Shown here: positions 10,633 to 23,741 of the stretch, piece after piece
Numbering within the stretch: the first letter of the stretch is position 1
How the letters are laid out: the number at the start of each line of letters is the position of its first letter
Assembly: GCA_013407085.1 (NCBI GenBank)
Contig: JACCGJ010000653.1
Span: forward strand, 1 to 64,000
Direction: 5' to 3'
DNA length: 64,000 nt
DNA from: Atriophallophorus winterbourni
Lineage: Eukaryota; Platyhelminthes; Trematoda; Plagiorchiida; Microphallidae
Program-made: the position numbers and the translations under genes
Notes under the pieces: generated by a model
What the model was told of the DNA's origin: nothing
Database searches by the model: none
Seen by the model: the letters and a program-made list of their open reading frames with translations, nothing else

Positions 10633-12880
10633 GTTTCGGTTAATGGAGGCTGTGGCGTCAGTCGCGCTTTACGGTTTGTCCGATTCTTGGAGTATAAAGC
10701 TGCAGAGAAGCATCCACCACTAGCAGTTTTTTTCTTTTTTTCCGTTTGGAATTTTCGATGATCGCCAAGAGATTAACCAGGATTGTATTTATAACCGATG
10801 CTGTAAAACGAACAAACGGTTTCTCTTCACCAGCGCGGTGAAGTCATTATATCCTATGGTTTTCGCAAGCATTTGGCTTCTTTCACTGTAATAAATAGTA
10901 TAAGGCACCCGTTGGTTATGTTATACAGAATGCGAAATTTGGCATCAAAAACAAAATTGTATCCTCTGGAAATAAAGAAGAAAACCGGATTCCGCGCATT
11001 TAACGGCCAGTGACCTTGAGGTTTACTCAAGTACAAGTTGCACAGGGCTTAAATTGGTTAAAAGCCAATCATGCGTCCAAATTTTTTTCGACGGTATTCA
11101 TAAAAGTGTGTATTTACATTATGATGCCGTGTGCTATTTTGTTTGAAAGAAGTCTAAAACACACTTGCGCGAACTTTGCGTGTGCCTCTGAACTACATCT
11201 TACAAGGCTTCTGATTACTGATCTCAACACTTTCCCCTTTTCCAGTAAATCAAGATGCCATGATTTTGTATCGAACGAACGATTCAATGAACAAATAAAA
11301 AATAAACAATCGAAATTGTTGGTCATATTGCAAAGGATTTGAAAAAATTTTTCGGTGTCAAGATATGCTCCAGTTTAAAACCTCATTTCAAACTAACACA
11401 TTCTTAACAAAAAAACAAGTGTCCCCAATGTAATCAAATGGGAATTTTGGAAATTTGCGCTTAAGATATTCCCTGAGATCATGAATACCTATCTCACCGT
11501 GGTTCAAGAACGATAGAGAAATTATTCAGCGAATCTAACACCGCCCAACCAAACTAGTTTTCAGCATCCAAAGCAAACCTTATTGAGGAAACATATGTTA
11601 CCTGAGTTTGTTTCGGTTTCTATATCGACGAATCACGGGAGACCTCATCCTACTTTACAAAATATTCGATAACTCAAACCATCCATCTCAGTGACTATTC
11701 ACGCGAAGTTATACGAGGACTAATGAATATACGTCTGTGGTACTTCTTTCGCGTCTAAAGTGTAGAAGGTAGTTTTATTCTGTCCTTGTCTGGTTTACTT
11801 GGGACTGTTTACCTTCTGCCGTTACAAAAATCATTAACCTGCATTAATTAAAAATGAAATTATACGATTTTTATTAAATTTTCCGTTTTTCGACTACATT
11901 CGATTTGTTTAATCTAATTGATTTTTTGTACACTTGAATTTTAATTTTTATATCCAATGATTATTGTTAAGTTCGATGCTTTTTAGACCATCAAAAACGT
12001 TGTATTACCGTGAATTCAAAAGTAACACGCAAGTCTTTACATGACACACAAACCAAGACTGATTTCGTTCTGTTCGGGCACATCGGGTGGTGACAGCACG
12101 ATCGAAATTAGCATGCTTCTAGGCAATTGATGAATAGTAAATTAGATTTTTTTGTAGGCCACTGTTGCATAAGGTTGATAATGCCAGCCTAATCAAACAC
12201 ATATGCTCATAAACTTCTTTGTACAACATTAAGTTTTAACACCATCTAGATTTATTTCAACACGTGATTAAACGGGCTTATCGTTTCGAGCTCAACCAAC
12301 AGTGGCTTACAAGCGCAAATCTCCTGTGCCGTTCCACAACTATTTCAAGGCAAGTGGATCCTGATCATACTGTCCATCTCTGATTAATGTAAACGGCAGG
12401 AAACCTCGTGATGGGCATGAGACCAATAATTAAGTCATGGTCTGATTTATAGTGCATTGGGAACAATGAAAATAAACGTTTTTTTAACAATTTTAGGATT
12501 TCTACAAACTGATTGATATGGTTGCTTTCTGCAGTACGTATATATTTATAACCTATTCGTGTTTCATCATCCACAGTATTCTCAGCAAAAACCGTGCTTG
12601 ACAACCATCATCAGTACCAAAAAATCAGATTCATATATATGTTTTGAATCTTCTGAACAAAGATTCTATTGCGAGACCGCTTTTTTGGTTATAATATAAT
12701 TCAGAAATGATATTTACCAGCAAGACTCTCGTGGAATATTGAAACTCAGTCTATTGTTCTTGTAATTTGATATTCAAATTTTTGAAAATTGTTTTCGCTA
12801 AGTTGTTTTGTGCTTTTATACGTTTTGATTGGCAGTTTCTAATGTTGGTTCTTTAATCTCGATTTTTTATGTTTACGGTA
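10633..12880. other. AT-rich sequence without recognised gene
   Basis: Only short open frames occur on both strands. I recognise no protein domain, RNA gene or copy of the repeat families found elsewhere in the window. Confidence 0.4.
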
Positions 12881-12888
12881 TTTCGTAA

Positions 12889-13359
12889 ATGGAAGTCCAA
12901 ACGACTCGATCTCAAAAATCAATGTATACCAAATTAGAAAATTCTAAATGCCGACTGATCTTAAAATATCGAAATATTTGCACGCAGAATTGCAGATATC
13001 AATGTCTAGATTGTGAGCATCATATTTATATCGATATTCCTGAAATTTTCAACGATAATATAACGACAATTTATCGATAATAATTCTGAACATTGTTCAT
13101 TGTTCAAACTAAGTAGTGAGTTGAAATATATATTTACAAGTTTAGCTTAGCTTCAAATTTCCAGCCAATCGATGATTTGGACAGTTTTATCGCTTTGGAG
13201 CGGAACCTCCTAACGATTTTAAATATTATCAAAAGGAAGATTGTATACACATTCTATCCAAAAAATGAATGGAAAATACTCTCGTTCGGTAATTCCATGG
13301 AAAATGAAAGTGCCACAGTTCGTTCAGCTATCAAATCAATGTCCCTACTAAAGACAAGG
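12889..13359 (+). other. possible host exon(s), uncertain
   Basis: Two neighbouring open stretches (12889-13080 and 13163-13359) in AT-rich DNA. The second is bounded by tttccag at 13162 and aagacaag/gtaaaag at its end, as an exon would be, and could encode about 65 residues. No family is recognised and the composition is low-complexity, so this may be chance. Confidence 0.2.
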
Positions 13360-14190
13360 TAAAAGATCATCTGAAAATACATTTCACATGTTTGCTACTG
13401 TAATGTTAATGAATATGGTTTAGACATCAGCTAGTTTTAATTCACAAGAAAACAAATATTAGTGTATGGGGCAATTGCTACCATGACGCGTACAACGTCA
13501 GCATCTCGAGAATTTCTATTTCCAGATAATTCAACGATAGCGCCAATTAATGTTGGATTCTGAAAAACAATGCTATACATTACCGAACAATGTAATCGTA
13601 CAGTGATTAAAAACGGAAACGTCTAATGACCGCCAAAGTGAGACCATTCAGTTTCTCGCTAGTCTAATTAATTGAAAAGACGACAAGCAGTAGTCAACTG
13701 TAAAACAAAAATTACCATACAAGAACAGAAAAATATATTTATATATATATGCATTTCTGAAATAATATTTTACACTTTTTCATAAAAAACGAAACCAAAA
13801 TACTTTCTCTTGGTAATTTTCAAAAATAATAACACCTAACAATTTTGTTAAGTAAATATCTAAACGCCCCTGACGATGACGATTGTTTCATGCGGTGAAC
13901 ACTCGAATGCTGAAAAACGGCGCTTGGATTTCTACCAAGTAGGCCGAATAATCAAATTTAAGAATGAGGTTCTCTGCTAGCCACATAGAAATCGAAAGTA
14001 ATCCTTGTATTTGGGAGACTTCAATCCCGTGGCAAATTTGAAGTTTTCGATATACTCACCTCGAACTCACTTTTTCTTGATTCAGTATGGCCCGAGTGAT
14101 TACAGACGGTTTTTACAGTCAACATTGACAGGCGAATCAATCAAGCAAGGTCTCATCTCCGGTGGATTTCTCAACAGTACCATTTCCGAG

Positions 14191-15903
14191 ATTCAAGATT
14201 CAAAATTTTGGTTGAAAAAGCAATTAACTTAACAATAACCATAGAGTGGAACTGTATGTACAAATGTATTTATATATGTACAAATTAAATTAAAATCAAT
14301 GCTATGATGATAGTTTATTATTAGTTAGTGGCAAAATTTGGATTAGCTCTTATATAATAGTCAAGTTTCTATTTGAATATAGATAAACTGTTTGAGCTTA
14401 CCAAATCGGCAAGTAGGGAATTCCAAACAAAGCACACACGCACCGAATAAAAATACCTGCCGCAGTTCCGTTTGGAATGTGGTAATTCCAACTTGCAACC
14501 ATGGCCACGGCTGTTTCTGGAAGTTCGAAGGTGGAATAATAAATCCAATGGGTAAGAAACAGTAGTAAGTATTTTGTATGCTAGGATGAGATCACCTTGC
14601 ATTCTCCTATGTGCAAGTGTCCTCAGCTCCAGTCGTCTGAGTTGCCCGGCGAATGGCATATTTTCGAGTCCAATGACAAGCTTAAGAGCTCTCTAATATA
14701 TGCGATCCAGAAGTAAGATGACTTATTGCAGCCATGGTGTCCAGGCTAGTGCGGCATAGTCTAAAACCGGGTGTATATATGTGTTCATCATGAGATGAAA
14801 ATACCCCGGGGAAAAACGTTCAAATTTCCACCGTAACATGCCAAGCAGCCGAGACGCGCTTTTGTAAACGGCTTCCCATTGTAGACCATTTTTCAAACTA
14901 CTGCAAATCAAGACACCCAGGTCCTTTTCTTCTTCGGTGTACTCCAGGTTTCTGTATCCGAGCTCGTATTATAAGGAAAAGCCAAGGTCACGAACGATGT
15001 GAATGATTTTCGACTTTTCCATATTGAGTGACAGTTTATTTTTCGGATTACTAGTTGTACAAAGCATTCAAATCGTTTTGCAGCAAAATACAATCCATAA
15101 TTTTATATTGTCAGCAAACAATACCATCGCACTGTCATATGGTATTGTTGTATCGTTCATATAGACTAGGAACAGTATTGGTCCAAGCACTGAGCCTTGT
15201 GGAACTCCACTAGTGACATGGATGTTCCTCGATAATAGGCTGTCCACACATACTCGGATGTGTCTGTTGCTGAGGTAATCTCTTATCAATTCGTATAGTC
15301 TTCCAACAACACCGTGTTTCTTTAGCTTGTTCAAGAGTAAATTATGATCAATTCTGCCGGAAGCTTTCGAAATGTCCAGGTATCACGCATGAATGCAGAC
15401 CCCGCATCTACAACCTTTGTCCAATCGTCTAAGCTTGTCACCTAATTTGGTAGACAAGAGCGATTTCTGCTAAATCCATGTTGGGCAACTGCCAAAAGTT
15501 GGTTCGTTTCCAGATGTCCCACTATTTATGCCGTTATTATTCGCACAAAAACACTTTTGATACCGAAGACAGCAATGTCACCGGTCTGTAATTTTTAACT
15601 TTAGAACGGTAACCACCTTTGTAAATGTGTATTATTTGTCCCACTTTTGAGTCTTTTGGTACCACGCCGGTTTGGAACAAATTAATAAACATAGAAGGAT
15701 AGAGGTTCACATAGCTGCAAATGACGGTTTTGAGCAGCTTTGGAGTTATCTCGTCTGGTCCTGAAGAAAACGGCTCATGGTCGGGAAAGAACAATCTATT
15801 TACAACAATCACAATGAAAAAGTTTGGAACATCAACAATAGAGATTCTTCGCGCATCTTTGATGGACCTTATCCATTGATCATCAGTGTTGCCGAAAACA
15901 TTC
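14191..15903 (-). pseudogene. CR1-like LINE with AATCTTG tail, decayed
   Basis: Minus-strand CR1-type element read in four shifted frames. PDEITPKLLK and YKGGYRSKVKNYRPVTLL lie at 15537-15812; SGVPQGSVLGPILFLVYMND and LFADNIKLW (YxDD degraded to FADN) at 15068-15334; YIHPVLDYAALAWTPW at 14723-14911; RMQGDLILAYKIL and RYFYSVRVCFVWNSL at 14369-14659. The 3' end carries a gattcaagattcaaa run (plus-strand reading), i.e. the ttgaatcttgaatc tail of this family, shared with the copies at 16947-17822 and 59735-60047. Confidence 0.87.
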
Positions 15904-16133
15904 TAGACTTTTCCTTGCAATAACTGTGTTTTCGTAATATGTTAGATCACGTACCGATTACCTGGAAACAACTTTAAATACCGTTACCTTTATATTTATT
16001 GAACGTTAAATTCCGCTGAAACAAATGACCTTGAACCAATTGTTTTTGCAAATGTACATCCAATAACCTGATTGTACAAAGCTTTTGGTAATTATTGATC
16101 ATGTATAACATGCCTTGGATTTCCAAGAATAAA

Positions 16134-16162
16134 ATTTATTTATTTATTTATTTATTTATTTC
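16134..16162. repeat. (TTTA)n microsatellite
   Basis: About seven tttatta-phase tetranucleotide repeats. Confidence 0.9.
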
Positions 16163-16729
16163 TTTAAGTTTAATTTTCGTAAGTGTTTCGCATCAACCAT
16201 CGGATTAATCAATACTTAAATCAAGGTCGGTCGGAAAAGTCGAATGATTGGTTCCTGATCAGGCTCCGTGGATTTCGGCGCGAAAACTCCAGCATAAAAT
16301 TCTGCTAACAGGTCAGCGGTTTGAATAATGCAATCTGCGAACCTGGACGAAGTTTTTAGGGCAAAGAACCCTGGTTTAATTTTCCGATTATGACTTTAGT
16401 CTCCCATCCTGAACACGCTTCACTACACGCGAATTATACTTTGCCTTGCAGAAAACAGCAGTAAGTCACTGTTCTGTAAGAATGACATGAATGCAACAAA
16501 AATATTCTTTGCCAGCTAATCGAGACCAAGCCGATATTGAGTAACCCATTTAAGGCATGTAAGTCTTTATTAGATTGACTACCCGAAACGTTTTTGGGAT
16601 TAAAATGGTAGCATGTGTCTGAGGCTCTTTCATGGCCAGTTTTCAAGTATCCGCTCAACACATAACATCTTCAAAGTTTTTTTCGAGCCTACCGATAAAT
16701 TCAATGTAAACAACATTTTGGTAACATGG

Positions 16730-16946
16730 AGACTATAGTACAGTTGTATATTGTGTATCATCTTAATTTGTTAACTTAGATATTATCGTTTCGTTTCGAT
16801 TACCAATAACGCAATATTGTTTTTCGATCTCTTTTGATCGTTATCACTCACATTGATTCGATTTTCTTTTCGTTAACTTAGTTAACGATATTCATCTGTT
16901 AAATACCATTTGTACATAATCAACAGATTTATTAATAACAATATAC
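16730..16946 (-). repeat. gypsy LTR relic, inner half (interrupted)
   Basis: Reverse complement of the LTR seen complete at 57780-58118. Shared blocks include tgtatcatcttaatttgttaac, tatcgtttcgtttcgatta and aacgatattcatctgttaaa. The other part of this LTR lies at 17823-17872, beyond two inserted CR1 ends. Confidence 0.75.
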
Positions 16947-17612
16947 TCAAGATTCAAGATTCAAGAATTTCTGGTCACAAAAAGCACATGGCTTCACAAT
17001 TACCATATCATAGTAAATATTCGTTCAGGAAGTAGGTATAAAATAAACATTTAATGTCAAGTATAGTCAAGCTGTATAGTTACCATGAGTCAATACGCAG
17101 GTGTCGTCAAATCGCTATGCAACAAATAAGTATCCAAATTTCGAATAAACGCTTCGATGCTGGGAGAGATGACAAGAGTTTCGGGGAGGAAATTCCAAAG
17201 GAAACAGACACGTACACAATAAAAATATCGGCGACAGCTGATACGGGAGTGGGGAATTTGCAGTGTCGCTTGAGTGGCTGCGTGTATGACGTGACTCACG
17301 GTATTGAATAAATGTTTTAAGGGATGATGTGGGGTATTTAATATTTTGTATGTTAGTATCACATCGCTTCGAATGCTTTTTTGAAGGGGAGTGGGAGCCT
17401 CAGATTTTGCAATCGTTCCTCGTACGTTAGTTTTCGGAAACCTGTTACGTGTTTGGTTGCGCGATGGCATATTTTGTCAAGCAATAGTATATCCTTTTTA
17501 ACCACGGAGTCCAAGCTTGTGATGCATACTCTATGGTTGGAATTATATAGGCTTTCATGATGGTGGGCAACGTTGTTCACGAGTGGTCTTTGTTCTTCAG
17601 TGGTTGTCTCAG
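16947..17612 (-). pseudogene. CR1-like LINE 3' fragment, minus orientation
   Basis: 5'-truncated CR1-type end. Minus-strand reading gives TYEERLQNLRLPLPFKKA, then SDVILTYKILN and RYFYCVRVCFLWNFLPETL, ending TTPAY-stop near 17090, followed by the 3' UTR and the cttgaatcttgaatcttgag tail at 16947-16966. It sits head-to-head with the plus-strand copy that follows. Confidence 0.8.
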
Positions 17613-17822
17613 CATCGGAACGTTTATTCGAAATTTGGATACTTATTTGTTGCATAACGATTTGACGACACCTGCGTATTGACTCATGGTAACTATACAA
17701 CTTGACTATACTTGACATTACATGTTTATTTTATAACTATTTCCTGAATGTATATTTACTATGATATGGTAATTGTGAAGCTATGTGCTTTTTGTGACCA
17801 TAAATTCTTGAATCTTGAATCT
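17613..17822 (+). pseudogene. CR1-like LINE 3' end, plus orientation
   Basis: The last coding residues (SIGTFIRNLDTYLLHNDLTT) are on the plus strand, followed by the same 3' UTR and the cttgaatcttgaatcttgg tail as the neighbouring minus copy. The two form an inverted repeat with arms of about 210 bp (16952-17160 versus 17613-17820). Confidence 0.8.
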
Positions 17823-17872
17823 TGGATATAACTGGAGCCAACACAGTCTTAGGATCCATTCCTCAATAGCGA
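17823..17872 (-). repeat. gypsy LTR relic, outer part
   Basis: Reads as the reverse complement of the LTR start: gatataactgg and cctcaatagcgactaca correspond to ccagttatatc and the tgtagt-type start followed by agtgagg in the copies at 21543 and 57780. About 65 bp of LTR is missing at the interruption. Confidence 0.65.
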
Positions 17873-17920
17873 CTACAAGAGCACCGCAGATTTCCTAAAT
17901 CATTTATTTCATCCTGCGGC

Positions 17921-19093
17921 CTACTGTTCTATTCTCAAGCGTGATAATACATTATCATCATACATTGCCATCATAGGGATGGCATCAATATTTTTTATTT
18001 ATTATTTTCATTGAAGAAAACTGGGATGATTCTTAATGCGTCCAACTTCCTTTTCTTCTCGAACGCACCAGTCTGATCTGTTTGTTCAAGTGTATATCTG
18101 ATTTATCTGATATTGTTATCAGTTATTTGAGCACCTTTTCTTTATAATGTTGACCACTTTTGCCTTTTTGTTATATCTATAATGAAAACTCGCTGTATTA
18201 GTCCGGTCATACGAAACCGAAAACATATGTTATTAGTGCATCGGTCGTCGCACACGATAAATATGTTCGCCTTATCTGCTTCATACAACAGGTCGAGTAA
18301 GCGAAAACAAGCTACTGTTCTATTCTCAAGCGTGATAATACATTATCATCATACAGTGCCATCATAGGGATGGCATCAATATTTTTTATTTAATATTTTC
18401 ATTGAAGAAAACTGGGATGATTCTTAATGCGTCCAACTTCCTTTTCTTCTCGAACGCACCAGTCTGATCTGTTTGTTCAAGTGTATATCTGATTTATCTG
18501 ATATTGTTATCAGTTATTTGAGCACCTTTTCTTTATAATGTTGACCACTTTTGCCTTTTTGTTATATCTATAATGAAAACTCGCTGTATTAGTCCGGTCA
18601 TACGAAACCGAAAACATATGTTATTAGTGCATCGGTCGTCGCACACGATAAATATGTTCGCCTTATCTGCTTCATACAACAGGTCGAGTAAGTGAAAACA
18701 AGCTACTGTTCTATTCTCAAGCGTGATAATACATTATCATCATACATTACCATCATAGGGATGGCATCAATATTTTTTATTTAATATTTTCATTGAAGAA
18801 AACTGGGATGATTCTTAATGCGTCCAACTTCCTTTTCTTCTCGAACGCACCAGTCTGATCTGTTTGTTCAAGTGTATATCTGATTTATCTGATATTGTTA
18901 TCAGTTATTTGAGCACCTTTTCTTTATAATGTTGACCACTTTTGCCTTTTTGTTATATCTATAATGAAAACTCGCTGTATTAGTCCGGTCATACGAAACC
19001 GAAAACATATGTTATTAGTGCATCGGTCGTCGCACACGATAAATATGTTCGCCTTATCTGCTTCATACAACAGGTCGAGTAAGCGAAAACAAG
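17921..19093. repeat. three tandem 391-bp repeats
   Basis: Units start at 17921, 18312 and 18703 (ctactgttct), an exact 391-bp period, with only a few base differences by eye. Each unit contains atctgatttatctgatattg and an open stretch starting MKTRCISPVIRNRK. The array ends about 130 bp before an RTE-type endonuclease start, so it may be the monomeric 5' end of that element. Confidence 0.93.
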
Positions 19094-19221
19094 CTTCTGC
19101 TAGCCCTAATCTTCAAACAGTTTTTAACGATTCCCGTTTCCAAACTTAATAACTTTCCTTCTGTCAATTCCACCTTTGGAATACACCGAGCTGAACATTT
19201 TGTAAAATCCTTTATTCACTT

Positions 19222-20060
19222 ATGGATCAACGGACCACTGTTCACATCGCAGCTATAAATGTCAGAACTTCCAGACATATAGGCTAGCAAAGTGCACTGT
19301 CTCTTACCTCTAGTAGTCTAACTATAGATGTTTTCTGTTTACAGAACACGCGCCCATATGTTCCGTCTATAATTACAGAACGTACTACCCCGAACCTTTC
19401 GACTCGCTAATTTATGAGATTCTTGATGATTCTGTAGCTACAATTTCACGACAGGCGGCTTTTGTTATAGTGTTAAATTCACGTGCTCAACCCTGTCAAG
19501 TAAATTGGTTAAACAGCAATAGCAAAATGTGTGCAGTTAGACTAGCTATTAATATTTGACCTGACTCAAATTCTTGTATTGAGATATTCTAATTTATTGT
19601 AGCGACCTACGCCCCGAATAACATTTATTCGGATGCAAAATAACGCCTTTTTCAGATATCTGTGCGCTCTTTTGCGACGTGCCGAAAGCTCAGATAATGT
19701 TCATATAGCGAAAGATATGAACGTAAGACTGGGTCGCTTTAATACATCTGAATCTCTGTTGGGTTTCATGTTTGGTCTCGAAGGTCAACGCACAGATAAT
19801 GGTGAACGGTTCAAACAATTCTGTGAACAATCTTGATTATCCATTCGCAGTAGTTCTTTTTTCAATATAAGATGTCAATGTGCAACATTGAGCTCGCCGG
19901 ATGGAACCCAACCTTTGGTTAAAATCGATCGTAACGCCGTAAATGCTTGCTGAAAAGGTTGCATGAGGACTGCCAGTAGTTATGGAATACCTACATAGAT
20001 TCAGATCAAAAACTTGTGCAATGTAGGTTCTTGGTATAGATTTCCAGTACAAAACCTCCG
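19222..20060 (+). pseudogene. RTE-like LINE 5' part: endonuclease relic
   Basis: From the ATG at 19222 the reading IAAINVRTSRHIG matches the start of the RTE apurinic endonuclease, then a stop. A later frame (19633-19836) has KDMNVRLGRF, the GDxN catalytic block with G-D changed to K-D, followed by DNGERFKQFC. At 19880-19930 the block ATLSSPDGTQPLVKID corresponds to the SPD...QIDH end of the domain. Several stops and shifts are present; no RT follows. Confidence 0.75.
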
Positions 20061-20397
20061 AATAGGAAACTCATTGCATTCGAAAAATTCTCTCAGCATG
20101 TAGTCCAAGAAATTTATATAATCACTTCAAATTACTAAATCCCAATTGCTCTGTGTGCAACTGCCGATGAAAGATGGGGCAAGATAGCAGGTTATGATGC
20201 TGGTCGCCGCAATATTAGCCTGTGGAACTACACAAACAACCCCTAAGTCCCACTGAATTTCACCGTGCTCTATACAAAATCTTCACCAGCGACGTCAATT
20301 ACGTTATGGTCCTGAACACAATACAGATCGTAGACGGGTAAGGAATAAATTTAAACGAGGCTTACACTAGATAGAGAAAAGTGGTGGAAAAATAAGG

Positions 20398-21101
20398 TCA
20401 AACAAATGGAAATTGCATATGATGTTGGTAGTTTGCAAAACTCTTCCAACTTGTTTGATCGACGGGTCCAACAAACATAGGAGTGAGTGTGACTATACCC
20501 GAATTAAACGATACACCTATCATTATTAATGATAACCACGTGTGGGTGCGGTCCCGTCGAAACATAACACAGTTGGCTAATTTGAGTAAACTGTTGGAAA
20601 CGTCATGAGAAGTCGACGTTTCTGTTATAAGAGCTATTTTGTGTGGGTTTGAGAACAAGAAATAAGTGACCGAGCAGTCAATAAGACGAAACAAAGTTTA
20701 AAACATTCCGCATTTTTAACTAAAAACGATTTACACTAGTTATCTGACCTCGATGGTGCTAATATAGGTAATGGTTTTTGTAATGTAGGGGAATATTTTT
20801 CATTGGGCCATACCTGGTTTGAAAGGGTTTCGGGTATGCACAAAACTGGTTCCCATTCATGAGGAGACGCTGATCAAGGAGACCAGTAGCTATTAAATTG
20901 GATAGATGTAGGGTCTTGAAGGAGGATAGTAATATGGCTGTTTAGGAGAAAAGGGATTTTGGTGAATAATTGGAACAAATTAGCCAGATCTACCCGGGAA
21001 TCATTTATGTACGGGATGATAAGTATGAATAACACAGAGTGATTTATCTCCATTAAATTTTCGCCCAGCCATAGGCATCTTGCTGATGTACGGTTCACCA
21101 C
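20398..21101 (-). pseudogene. possible CR1-type endonuclease relic
   Basis: Minus-strand reading IALITET followed by FRRDRTH (20398-20694) is reminiscent of the TET and RxDR blocks of Jockey/CR1 endonucleases. The 20874-21101 frame (NFQLFTKIPFLLNSH-like) is unassigned. The match is short and the frame is broken, so this is a weak call. Confidence 0.35.
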
Positions 21102-21542
21102 GTTGTATAGGTTAATTTGCTTTAAAAGCAGAGAGCACGACGTTTTAAGTAGTTCTAACTATATTTCGAGCTGATGGCTGTAAACCATCTGTGACGGTTT
21201 TTATCAATTGGGACTTTGCTATCAGGACCAGAAATTGACATTGTGGCATCAAAGTTTAACTTCGGTCTGGCTGTTGATGGAATGTTACCTGCCAAAGTAT
21301 TATTATAAGAAGCTAGTGTTTGGGGTTCAGGAGCATATGCGGAATTATTTACAACAACATCCAGGTATATGAGGTTGAGTGTGTCACAGCGTTAGACCGC
21401 TTGTAAATGCACATTCGTTGTAAAGTTGTGTTGTCAGGCTTGATCAAAACATTATAAAATTGTGGCAAATGTTTTAAGTCTCGTTGATTATTAATGAAAT
21501 GCAACGCATAATTTACGTCGGCGAATTTTTATTGAAATAGGG

Positions 21543-21975
21543 GTGTAGTGGATAGTGAGGAATGGATCGTTAGATTGTGTGGGTTCCAGTTATATCCACG
21601 TAAAACAATAATTTTAATTCAAAAATCCAAAGATATGTATTAATCAAAGTTTTCCTGGGGCGTGCTTAAATAGGGAGCAGTTAGCCGCCAGCATTCGATA
21701 GAAATCGCAAGCCAACAAGCCCTATGCATCCTCGGTAGAACAAGAAATGCGCGTGGAGAAAGTGTATATTGTTATAATTATGCGTCAACTATGTACAGAT
21801 GGTATTTAACAGCTGAATAACGTTAACTGAGTTAGCGAGCAAAAAACAATGCAATGTGATTGATAAAAGATAAAAGAGATAAATCGATCAATATGGCGCT
21901 ATAGTTAATCGAAATGAAACGATAATTTCTAAGTTAACAAATTTATTTAGTTTATTAACAATACATGAAACTGTG
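21543..21975 (+). repeat. gypsy LTR, longer diverged copy
   Basis: Shares gtagtggatagtgaggaat, ttccagttatatccac, tatattgttat, gtatttaacag and aaacgataatttctaagttaac with the LTR at 57780-58118, but carries extra internal sequence. It lies just beyond the 3' end of the minus-strand gypsy relic 22020-23590 and so is probably its 3' LTR (orientation given as read on plus). Confidence 0.75.
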
Positions 21976-22019
21976 AAAACCAAAACGCGTTAGTACTAAC
22001 ATTAGAAGCTTTTCTGATT

Positions 22020-23590
22020 TCAGATAAAGGTACTGAGTTTAGAATGAAGCGGTATCCCGACAATAGTATGTTTTTTCAGCTTGACTGAAAGATATCTGTC
22101 TGCAACATTGAGAAAAATATCATTTATAGCACGGCTTCGAAGCTGCTCAATTTCTGAGGTCAGCGGCTGTCTGAATCGACCTGTGTGTTGAAGTAAATCA
22201 GAGTCCAACACATAACTAGGATCAAGTTGAACGGCAAGAGGTTCTAAAAGATTACAAATTTTCGAGCCGGTAGACAGCTTAGCCGTGAATGAATCGATCT
22301 TGTTTTCCAGGTTATGTACCGTAGAAAGAACCGTAGACTTATTTTCGTCTAGAAAAACCGGACATTTTTTCAATTGAGATGTAGTACGATTTGGAATGTT
22401 TGTAATGCGACATAATGATAATAAATAACGCATAGTATGCCGAAGAAAATAGTGACTTGCCAAATTTCGAATACCCGCGTTTTTTTAGCTTTAATTCTAT
22501 AACTATGTTGATTGAAAGATCCAAATAAAAAACGAAATCTGCACCCAGAATAGATACTTTGACATCAGCGAGCGTGAAAATCAATCGAAATTTACGTCTG
22601 AGACACAATCCGACAGAAAGTGATCTTTGACCAAAAGTATACATTTTTGTGCCGTTTGCCGCCTTTAGCGTCATCGACGACAGGTTCTTGGGTTCGATAT
22701 TGGATGACGCTAACTTTGGCACTAGTGTTGATGAGGAATCGCATTCTCGTGGCCTTGTCGGTAGCGTAAAAAGGACGACTTTGAGTGCTGCTGACAGAGC
22801 TGTCGGTTCTGCGTGGTCTCGTGTTTTACGTGTCTTGTTTGCATGATATTTTAATCTTGTGTGCTCAATGATTACCAGAATCTGTACGAGATCGTGCGAA
22901 CTTCTCTACTTGCAAGAATAATTAATGAAACGTCGTCTTCAACTCTTCGAAATCTCGTTGCATCGGTGAGCTAGAATCATTGACAGTTGTGAGATTTACG
23001 TGAGGTAGTTCGTCTTCAATGCAATCTAGGTTTTGGAGACTGGCGTTCTTGTTCATTTTGGATGAAAATTTGCACATTTCTGTAGTCAGACTCTGCTTCC
23101 ATAATTCACAGACGATTTTGTTATCCAACGACTTGTCTCCTCGTGCCTGAATCATGTTCCGTACGTGTTGTGATGAATATTGATCACCAATTTTTACACC
23201 GAACAAGAACTTTCGCAAGCATTGGATGTCAGTAAACAAAGTACCCGAAATAATGACAGGTTCAAGTTTATCGCACTCATTATCAGCAAGAATTTTGTGT
23301 AATAAATCAGCAACATCCTTTGCGACGGACAGTGGCATAAACATTATTACACGTTTGTACTGGGTTCGTTGAGTTTTCCCGCGGTGAAACCCGAATAAAG
23401 CTTCGATTTTTACGAACCAGAGGCGAAGGTTGTTCACGCGAAAAGAGGGAAGGCTGAAGTGTGAAATAGTCTGTAGAAATATTTTCAGATGATGTATAAT
23501 TAAATGACGATTAAAGATCCATTCCGTAAATGAAAATATATATCTTAGCAAAAAATAAGTATGCGTATATGATGTGAACAAAAATTTCAA
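22020..23590 (-). pseudogene. Ty3/gypsy relic: gag and protease, pol core deleted
   Basis: Minus strand. Gag at 22922-23590 contains FRVNNLRLWFVKIEALF and LRKFLFGVKIGDQ, the pattern of trematode gypsy Gag. Protease-like sequence at 22510-22722 includes LKAANGT and the C-terminal VSILGADF block; the catalytic D-S/T-G is not evident. A further 147-codon frame at 22020-22463 is coiled-coil-like (NKIDSFTAKLSTG) and of unknown role. Reverse transcriptase, RNase H and integrase are absent before the LTR at 21543-21975, so the element is internally deleted. Confidence 0.75.
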
Positions 23591-23741
23591 ACAAAAAAAT
23601 GTTCGTGGCTCGCTAATTTTGTGGCTGTTTATCCAGCAGAGATCACACCATTAACAGCTTACGCCTATGATTATTGTACTCAATAAACCAGGACACACTT
23701 CTCATCTCTAATACTGGTTTCAGGCTGTATGCTGACAGAGT

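Noticed and set aside
12365..12604. 79-codon minus-strand frame ending near 12365
   Set aside because: No domain, start context or partner exon; AT-rich background produces such frames.
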